Program-made: the position numbers and the translations under genes | Notes under the pieces: model-generated | Told to the model about the DNA's origin: nothing | The model's input: only the letters and a program-made list of their open reading frames with translations | Databases searched by the model: none | Assembly: GCA_022704725.1 (NCBI GenBank) | Contig: JAKJFV010000031.1 | Span: forward strand, 1 to 10,416 | DNA length: 10,416 nucleotides | From: Spirochaetota bacterium | Lineage (GTDB): Bacteria > Spirochaetota > Spirochaetia > Treponematales > Treponemataceae | Direction: 5' to 3' | Shown: positions 6,259-10,416 of the stretch, piece after piece | Layout of the letters: the number at the start of each line of letters is the position of its first letter | Position numbering within the stretch: the stretch's first letter is position 1

Positions 6259-6735
6259 ATGGCCCGTATACATTCGATACTTATTTTTATTGCACTGGTA
6301 ATTCTCATAATAATTGCAGGAACAACAGTCTTTGTTTTTGCAGTGCGTCCCTCCGGTATAGGATCAAATCTCCGTCACACAGACCCGAGCGCAGAAAAAC
6401 TTATAAGCGGCAGCACCTATTATGATCAAACATCCGTCTACTCTCAACTCGGACGCCTGAGGGCGGCAACAGCGGATGATCCGTCTGTTTCTGTCATTGT
6501 GACGCCGTATTTTCCCTATCCTGCCGATGATGAAGAATTTTTTGAAGAGGTATCACTTAAAAATAGAAAGATTAAACTTCTCATCATTGAATATTTTTCT
6601 TCACATACAGCAGTTGAGTTAAAAAAAGAGGGAGAGCTGAAAATAAAAAGCGATTTAGTACGTTTAATAAATGAAGAGCTTGTTATAGGCGATATATCAG
6701 CCTTGTTTTTTGAGGAATTTATAATTTTAGACTGA
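6259..6735 (+). CDS. FliL-domain-like membrane protein
   Basis: A 158-residue single-pass inner-membrane protein. One transmembrane helix (about 6-29) is followed by a short linker and an extracytoplasmic domain (about 75-158). The final 60 residues resemble the conserved end of FliL: a region like the RRxxIRDxIxxxFS segment (NRKIKLLIIEYFSSHTAVEL), a helix (KIKSDLVRLINEEL) and a closing strand (ISALFFEEFIILD). FliL sits around the flagellar stator and supports motor torque; spirochaete FliL lies in the periplasm. No flagellar genes are nearby, so this is probably a FliL paralogue rather than the flagellar operon copy. It may have its own promoter and ends just before the putative ECF promoter. 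The assignment rests on pattern memory, not a search. Confidence 0.65.
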   Translation: MARIHSILIFIALVILIIIAGTTVFVFAVRPSGIGSNLRHTDPSAEKLISGSTYYDQTSVYSQLGRLRAATADDPSVSVIVTPYFPYPADDEEFFEEVSLKNRKIKLLIIEYFSSHTAVELKKEGELKIKSDLVRLINEELVIGDISALFFEEFIILD

Positions 6736-6739
6736 TAAT

Positions 6740-6768
6740 GCAACTTCCCTGGCATTTTTGTGTCTAAT
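6740..6768 (+). promoter_or_regulatory. Putative ECF (RpoE-type) promoter
   Basis: AACTT (6742-6746, in context GCAACTT) and TCTAA (6763-6767, in context GTCTAAT) are separated by 16 bp. Promoters of the RpoE/AlgU class follow GGAACTT-N16-TCTRA or close variants. The window's own ECF sigma gene is the third coding region downstream of hflX in this unit, so an autoregulatory promoter is expected at such a place. A sigma-70 reading is poorer: TCTAAT could be a -10, but the matching -35 position reads GCAACT. Confidence 0.55.
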
Positions 6769-6776
6769 TTTTTGTT

Positions 6777-6781
6777 GGAGG
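6777..6781 (+). promoter_or_regulatory. Shine-Dalgarno that sets the ATG 6787 start
   Basis: GGAGG lies five bases before ATG 6787. It excludes the in-frame upstream codon at 6760, which would also fall inside the putative ECF promoter. Confidence 0.75.
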
Positions 6782-6786
6782 AATAT

Positions 6787-7140
6787 ATGAGCACTGCAAC
6801 CATGGTACCTGCCGCTCAAGTGATTGTATCGATTATACCAATTATCGGTATTGTAATAGGCGGAGTGGTTATGTTTTTCTACTTTATGTGGAGACACAAA
6901 CAAATAAGCCTTTTAATTCAAACAGGAAATTACAAACCGGTCCGCTTTGATTTACGGGTATTTTCACTTTTGGCGGGTTTACTGCTGGCCGGTACAGGAT
7001 TCGTTCTGACAATTTTATTCGCGCTGCTCGAAGGAATTTCTTATTCATTGCTCGGAGGATTAATTCCCTGTATTTTAGGCATTTGCTTAATTGCCTTTTA
7101 CAGACTCAGTCCAAAAAGCAAGAATACAGCAAATGAGTAA
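6787..7140 (+). CDS. Small three-helix membrane protein, DUF6249-like
   Basis: A 117-residue inner-membrane protein with three predicted helices (about 10-35, 57-80 and 85-104). A short cytoplasmic loop carries WRHKQISLLIQTGNYKP. The layout, a helix then a basic His-Lys segment then an LIxxG turn and a helix pair, resembles the DUF6249 group, which I recall beside ECF sigma genes; that resemblance is tentative. It directly follows the putative ECF promoter and precedes the sigma gene by 12 bp, so it is probably made with the sigma/anti-sigma pair. It could help sense envelope state, which is inference from position alone. No enzymatic motif is visible. Confidence 0.7.
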   Translation: MSTATMVPAAQVIVSIIPIIGIVIGGVVMFFYFMWRHKQISLLIQTGNYKPVRFDLRVFSLLAGLLLAGTGFVLTILFALLEGISYSLLGGLIPCILGICLIAFYRLSPKSKNTANE

Positions 7141-7152
7141 CGGACAATAGGT

Positions 7153-7755
7153 TTGAATAGCTCAGACCTTCAAAACAGCATAGACAAAAGCCGGAGCATG
7201 GAAAGAACTATAATTGAAAAAAGGGATAACACTCTTATAAGTTCTGCCTGTGCAGGCGATTCACGTTCTTTTGCACGGCTTGTTTCATTTTATGAAAAAA
7301 AAGTCCGCGCCTTTGGTATGGGTTTTTTTAAAAATGCAAGCGACACCGATGACTTCTTACAGGAAGTCTTTATTAAGGTGTACACCCATTTAAGTTCCTT
7401 TAGAGGAGAATCGCTTTTTTCTACCTGGCTTATGAGGATTGCGTATAATACCGCGATAAACTCGGTTAAAAGACGAAAAGAATATGTCTCTTTAAGTGAT
7501 GATTTTGAAATTATAGACGGGGATTTAGGACCTGAGGACCGGCAGTTGCGAAAATTAACAGCCCTTGCTGTACGGGAAGCAATAGCAGAATTACCGGAGC
7601 GTTATGCAGTGTGTTTGGATCTGTACTTTTTCAACGACATGAGCCATAACGAAATAAGCGATGTGTTGGATCTGCCGGTAAACACTGTCAAATCGCACAT
7701 ATTCCGGGCTAAAAAGATTCTTAAAGATTCTTTGACTGAATACGCATCGATGTAA
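7153..7755 (+). CDS. ECF-type sigma factor (RpoE-like)
   Basis: A sigma-70-family ECF sigma factor of 200 residues from TTG 7153, or 185 from ATG 7198. Region 2 (about 35-105) contains DTDDFLQEVFIKVYTHL and the promoter-melting/-10 segment with FRGESLFSTWLMRIAYN. Region 4 (about 135-195) has LPERYAVCLDLYFF and a helix-turn-helix SHNEISDVLDLPVNTVKSH. Regions 1.1 and 3 are absent, as in the ECF class. The start is uncertain: TTG 7153 has only a poor Shine-Dalgarno, and ATG 7198 has GGAG just one base away. Family proteins usually have 10-15 residues before the first sigma helix, which favours 7198. The next gene, 34 bp on, encodes its likely anti-sigma factor. The operon promoter at 6740-6768 fits this sigma class. 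Confidence 0.9.
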   Translation: MNSSDLQNSIDKSRSMERTIIEKRDNTLISSACAGDSRSFARLVSFYEKKVRAFGMGFFKNASDTDDFLQEVFIKVYTHLSSFRGESLFSTWLMRIAYNTAINSVKRRKEYVSLSDDFEIIDGDLGPEDRQLRKLTALAVREAIAELPERYAVCLDLYFFNDMSHNEISDVLDLPVNTVKSHIFRAKKILKDSLTEYASM

Positions 7756-7774
7756 AAGCAGCTAAGAGCTGCTT
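7756..7774 (+). repeat. Perfect hairpin between sigma and anti-sigma genes
   Basis: AAGCAGCT (7756-7763) and AGCTGCTT (7767-7774) form an 8-bp perfect stem with a three-base loop, starting at the base after the sigma stop codon. It ends six bases before the AGGAG of the anti-sigma gene. No T run follows, so it is not a standard terminator. It may set the relative output of the two genes through RNA processing, stability or ribosome access. Confidence 0.6.
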
Positions 7775-7789
7775 GTTGTAGGAGTTAGA

Positions 7790-8254
7790 ATGAACGTAGA
7801 AAAATGCGGACAAATAATGCACGATTATTTGCTTCTCGACAGACATGAGCACGTACCTCTAAAAATTACTGCTCATTTATTGGTATGTAAAAAATGCAGA
7901 ACAGAAGTCCGTCTTCTTACTATAGCAGATAAAGCCTGTACTAAACCGATTTCTATTCCCGTACCTATAACCAGTGATTCAATTACCTCAATAATGAAGG
8001 CTGTAATTCCTAATTATACAGCAGAAGAACCTGAATTCAATAAAGTATCGTTAAAACGATGGGTTGTATCCGGCCTGGTTATGATTTTTGCGATGCTTTT
8101 TTTCGGTATAAACTCTTATTCACAAAATTCTCAAATCGCAGTTTCTGTATATCTGGTTTTTGCCGCATTCATAACAGCCTATCTGGCGCTTTTTGTTGCA
8201 GGAAACATGGATTTTTTTATTAAGAAACTTAAAAACCTTCAAATTACGGTATAG
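7790..8254 (+). CDS. Zinc-finger anti-sigma factor (ZAS-like) membrane protein
   Basis: A 154-residue probable anti-sigma factor for the ECF sigma encoded upstream. The N-terminal cytoplasmic domain has HLLVCKKC (29-36), the H-x3-C-x2-C core of the ZAS zinc-binding family. The second histidine of the full motif may be H19 or H21. Two transmembrane helices follow (about 91-107 and 116-139), joined by a loop of only eight or so residues. It therefore lacks the large periplasmic domain of E. coli RseA, and a signal would have to act through the membrane, the cytoplasmic zinc site or a partner such as the small membrane protein at 6787. AGGAG lies five bases before the ATG. It ends 18 bp from the convergent LysM/M23 gene, with no visible terminator between. 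Confidence 0.8.
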   Translation: MNVEKCGQIMHDYLLLDRHEHVPLKITAHLLVCKKCRTEVRLLTIADKACTKPISIPVPITSDSITSIMKAVIPNYTAEEPEFNKVSLKRWVVSGLVMIFAMLFFGINSYSQNSQIAVSVYLVFAAFITAYLALFVAGNMDFFIKKLKNLQITV

Positions 8255-8272
8255 GGTGCCCTGAGCAAACGC

Positions 8273-9223
8273 TTACCGCCACAAATTTACAGGATTCACC
8301 GCAGATCCGTTTTTGAATATGGTAAAGTGCAGATGATCTCCCGTGCTCATACCGGTATTTCCAACCCTTCCTATGCGTGTATCTGTAGAAACGCTGCGTC
8401 CTTTTGCTGTAAGCACCTCGCTCATATGGGCGTAGAGGGTTTTGTATCCTGAATGATGGGTTACAATAACATAATTTCCGTACACATTATCGTAAGAAAC
8501 AGTAGTTACAACGCCCGATAAAGCAGGATAAATATAGGTTCCCCTGGAAGCCGCCATATCTATACCGTTATGAAATGACCTTTTACCGGTAAAGGGACTG
8601 TTTCTCCAGCCGAAATACGAAGAAAAATAGTAAGAACCCTTAATCGGTCTTATGAATAGATCACCGTTAATTTCCTGTCGTGTAACCCAGTCAAGTTCTG
8701 CATCAGGTATAAAAAGAGAGGCGCCTGCGGAAAGGGTCTGGGTCATAGATACCTTATTTACATAGGCGCATTTTTCTGCATCAACTTCATATTTACGTGC
8801 GATTGAATCGAGAGTTTCGCCGTCTTTTCTAACCGTGTAGAGAATACCCGGCATAGAAGGAATTTTTAAATACTGTCCAATCTGAATTAAACGCGTTTGC
8901 TTAATTGAGTTAACACTAATTAGAGTGTCCTGTGTCAGATTAAATTTTTCTGCAAGAATTCCGATCATGTCGCCCTGCCGGACACGGTACACAGTGTATT
9001 CAAGTTCCGGAATTTGACTTTCATCGCTGTCTGCAGCAGTGCCTGCACTTACCGTTGAAGATATACCTGAAAGACCTGCATTTGAAATATCGTCGCTGGT
9101 TATAGGATTTCCGCTGGGAGATTCAAAACCGCCCTGCCCCGCTTTTGTATCATTACAGGAAATTAAAAGAGTTAAAACAATAATAATACAGCTTACTGAT
9201 CGAAAAAAGCTTTCGCTCTTCAT
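8273..9223 (-). CDS. LysM / M23 peptidase-domain lipoprotein
   Basis: A 316-residue envelope protein that probably cuts or binds peptidoglycan. A hydrophobic signal ends in LISC, a lipobox with lipidated C23; a low-complexity linker rich in Ser, Gly and Ala follows. LysM repeats lie at about 77-121 (TVYRVRQGD...LKIPS) and 128-173. The C-terminal M23 domain (about 190-316) keeps all zinc and catalytic positions: H218 and D222 in HNGID, H266 in YAHM, and H297/H299 in HLHF. The enzyme should therefore be active, unlike degenerate EnvC-type activators. Its start lies 2 bp after the rlmE stop, and its Shine-Dalgarno (AAGGAA, 9229-9234) is inside the rlmE 3' end, which implies co-transcription and translational coupling. 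Confidence 0.92.
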   Translation of the reverse strand: MKSESFFRSVSCIIIVLTLLISCNDTKAGQGGFESPSGNPITSDDISNAGLSGISSTVSAGTAADSDESQIPELEYTVYRVRQGDMIGILAEKFNLTQDTLISVNSIKQTRLIQIGQYLKIPSMPGILYTVRKDGETLDSIARKYEVDAEKCAYVNKVSMTQTLSAGASLFIPDAELDWVTRQEINGDLFIRPIKGSYYFSSYFGWRNSPFTGKRSFHNGIDMAASRGTYIYPALSGVVTTVSYDNVYGNYVIVTHHSGYKTLYAHMSEVLTAKGRSVSTDTRIGRVGNTGMSTGDHLHFTIFKNGSAVNPVNLWR

Positions 9224-9225
9224 AC

Positions 9226-9825
9226 TTATTCCTTTTTATCAAGTCCAATTAAATACGTTTCAAATGATTCGGAACGGCAGGCCTCGGGTTTAAAACCGCG
9301 CGCAGTCTTAAATATTTTCCTCATCTGGGTTAGAAGATTTTGCTGATCCCCCCCCTGAAATACTTTAACGACAAAATTTCCCCCGGACTTTAGCATTTCC
9401 TGCGCATAAAACACTGCAAGTTCCACTAAACCGGTTGAACGCGTAGTGTCTATGAGTCTGTTTCCTGTTGTGGCGGGTGCTGCATCACAAATGAGCGAAT
9501 TATACGGGCCAAGAGACAAAGCATGATTCCTAACTCTCTCGTCATAGAGATCCCCCTGAATGAAGGTGAGATTATCGCTCTTAACATCCTTTGCCAGAGG
9601 ACTTAGATCAATTGCAGTAACATGACCGGTACCCTCAAGCATACGCAGTGCAAAGACAGTCCAGCTTCCCGGAGCTGCCCCGAGATCCAGAATTCTGGTA
9701 TTTTTCTTTAACATACCGAATTTCTCATCGATCTCTTTTAATTTATACACAGAACGAGCCGGATACCCCTCTGTAAATGCCTTTTTTGACCAATAGTCCG
9801 GCTTCTCGTAACTGTTCGCTGCCAT
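9226..9825 (-). CDS. rlmE: 23S rRNA (uridine-2'-O-)methyltransferase RlmE
   Basis: A 199-residue SAM-dependent methyltransferase of the RrmJ/FtsJ family, slightly shorter than E. coli RlmE (209). The family methylates the 2'-O of U2552 in the A loop of 23S rRNA. The SAM-binding segment is ILDLGAAPGSW (45-55). The K-D-K-E catalytic set is complete: K28 (YKLKEID), D114 (LICDAAP), K154 (FVVKVFQGGD) and E189 in CRSESFETYL. Where E. coli has the APNxxG type block, this protein has APATTGNRLID. A Shine-Dalgarno-like AAAGGA lies four bases before the ATG. It is first in a two-gene minus-strand unit with the M23 lipoprotein. The divergent polyprenyl synthetase begins 51 bp away. Confidence 0.92.
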   Translation of the reverse strand: MAANSYEKPDYWSKKAFTEGYPARSVYKLKEIDEKFGMLKKNTRILDLGAAPGSWTVFALRMLEGTGHVTAIDLSPLAKDVKSDNLTFIQGDLYDERVRNHALSLGPYNSLICDAAPATTGNRLIDTTRSTGLVELAVFYAQEMLKSGGNFVVKVFQGGDQQNLLTQMRKIFKTARGFKPEACRSESFETYLIGLDKKE

Positions 9826-9840
9826 AAAATCCTTTACCTA

Positions 9841-9869
9841 TTACAAATTTCTCTTTTATAAAGTATACT
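9841..9869. promoter_or_regulatory. Divergent promoter region with symmetric -10 box
   Basis: The palindrome AGTATACT (9862-9869) reads as a -10 hexamer TATACT (5 of 6) on both strands. On the plus strand it ends seven bases before the polyprenyl synthetase ATG at 9877, with TTACAA 17 bp upstream as a poor -35. On the minus strand it would give a leader of about 30 nt carrying the rlmE Shine-Dalgarno. No clear minus-strand -35 is visible. Confidence 0.5.
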
Positions 9870-9876
9870 AATCAAT

Positions 9877-10416
9877 ATGCACGATAATTATACCTCAAAA
9901 CTGGCGAAAATAGAAGGCGTTTTAGATCGTTTTCTTCCAAGTCTTTACAATTCACAGTGGAAAGAACAGATGTTTTCCGTTCTTTGTTCTGCAGTAAAGG
10001 ATCAGCATTTTTATCAATTAGCAGAACCATGCAGGTCGCTGGTCAGCTCGGGCGGTAAACGCTGGCGACCGCTGCTTCTTGTTCTCTGCACACAGTTAGT
10101 ATCAAATAAAGAGACTGATATTGAACGCGCATACGCATTAACACCCCTGGTGGAGTTTGTTCATACGGCAAGTTTAATTCATGATGACATAGAAGACTCT
10201 TCCGACATGAGACGGGGAAAGCCTGCAGCTCATATAACATACGGTCTTGATGCCGCGCTCAATGCCGGTTCATGGCTTTATTTTGCCTCATCTGCTTGCC
10301 TCGATGCGGCATTTGATGCAGACAAAAGCGTTCATGCAAAAGAGATGCACCTGACTCTGTACAAAACACTTCATACTGAATTACGAAGACTGCATCTAGG
10401 GCAGGCCATGGATATA
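9877..10416 (+). CDS. Polyprenyl (isoprenyl diphosphate) synthase, N-terminal part
   Basis: The first 180 codons of a trans-isoprenyl diphosphate synthase, open to the window edge. Family members condense isopentenyl diphosphate with allylic diphosphates to make chains for undecaprenyl, quinone or carotenoid-type lipids. Visible motifs are GGKRWRP (59-65, diphosphate binding), the first aspartate-rich DDIED (103-107) and the flanking RRGKP (112-116), then LHLGQAMDI (172-180), the start of the GQ-x-D helix. The second aspartate-rich motif lies beyond the window. The DDxxD form has only two spacer residues, as in FPP/GGPP-type enzymes. Chain length cannot be judged without the full protein. The start ATG has no Shine-Dalgarno and follows a -10-like box by seven bases. 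Confidence 0.9.
   Translation, partial: MHDNYTSKLAKIEGVLDRFLPSLYNSQWKEQMFSVLCSAVKDQHFYQLAEPCRSLVSSGGKRWRPLLLVLCTQLVSNKETDIERAYALTPLVEFVHTASLIHDDIEDSSDMRRGKPAAHITYGLDAALNAGSWLYFASSACLDAAFDADKSVHAKEMHLTLYKTLHTELRRLHLGQAMDI

Noticed and set aside
5479..6273. 264-residue minus-strand reading frame opposite hflX
   Set aside because: It lies entirely over the conserved GTPase motifs of hflX, is Ser/Arg-rich low-complexity sequence, and has no recognisable domain.
8255..8272. AGGGTGCCCT near the convergent ends as a bidirectional terminator
   Set aside because: The arms leave only a two-base loop and no T run follows on either strand.
10043..10240. Minus-strand 65-residue frame over the polyprenyl synthetase
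   Set aside because: It is antisense to the GGKRWRP and DDIED motifs of a clear gene and has no domain of its own.

Overview
The window looks like a piece of a host-associated spirochaete chromosome, most likely Treponema or a close relative. This rests on the AT-leaning base composition, a spirochaete-style lipoprotein, a FliL-like protein outside any flagellar operon, and a long acidic-repeat membrane protein. It is inference from the look of the proteins, not a database match. Nothing marks the window as phage or plasmid. I see no rRNA, tRNA, CRISPR array, insertion sequence or riboswitch.

Layout. Positions 1-232 are non-coding and hold short-period intergenic repeats, then a good sigma-70-type promoter. 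It drives two co-directional flavoprotein genes: a flavodoxin-like protein (233-769) and a probable iron-sulfur flavoprotein (783-1496). Directly behind them, on the other strand, lies a 78-codon orphan C-terminal piece of an F5/8 type C (discoidin-like) domain (1497-1733), probably the remnant of a lost surface or secreted protein. Next come a Cof-like HAD phosphatase (1780-2562) and, convergent with it and overlapping by 32 bp, a 772-residue membrane protein (minus, 4849-2531). That protein has an extracytoplasmic sensor-like region and a 144-residue acidic repeat built from 6- and 9-residue units.

From 4964 the plus strand carries hflX (ribosome-associated GTPase), a FliL-domain membrane protein, a small three-helix membrane protein, an ECF sigma factor and its zinc-finger anti-sigma factor. 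A promoter resembling the RpoE class (AACTT-N16-TCTAA) sits just before the small membrane protein, so the last three genes look like one autoregulated envelope-stress unit. On the minus strand, converging on it, are rlmE (23S rRNA 2'-O-methyltransferase) and a LysM/M23 lipoprotein, 2 bp apart. A divergent promoter region with a symmetric -10 element separates rlmE from a polyprenyl synthetase gene that runs off the right edge.

Two patterns stand out. First, four genes (HAD phosphatase, hflX, FliL-like, polyprenyl synthetase) have no Shine-Dalgarno sequence and instead have a -10 element ending 5-7 nt before the ATG, as expected for leaderless mRNAs. Seven others have ordinary Shine-Dalgarno sequences. 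Second, the sigma/anti-sigma unit has a candidate self-recognised promoter and a perfect hairpin between the sigma and anti-sigma genes.
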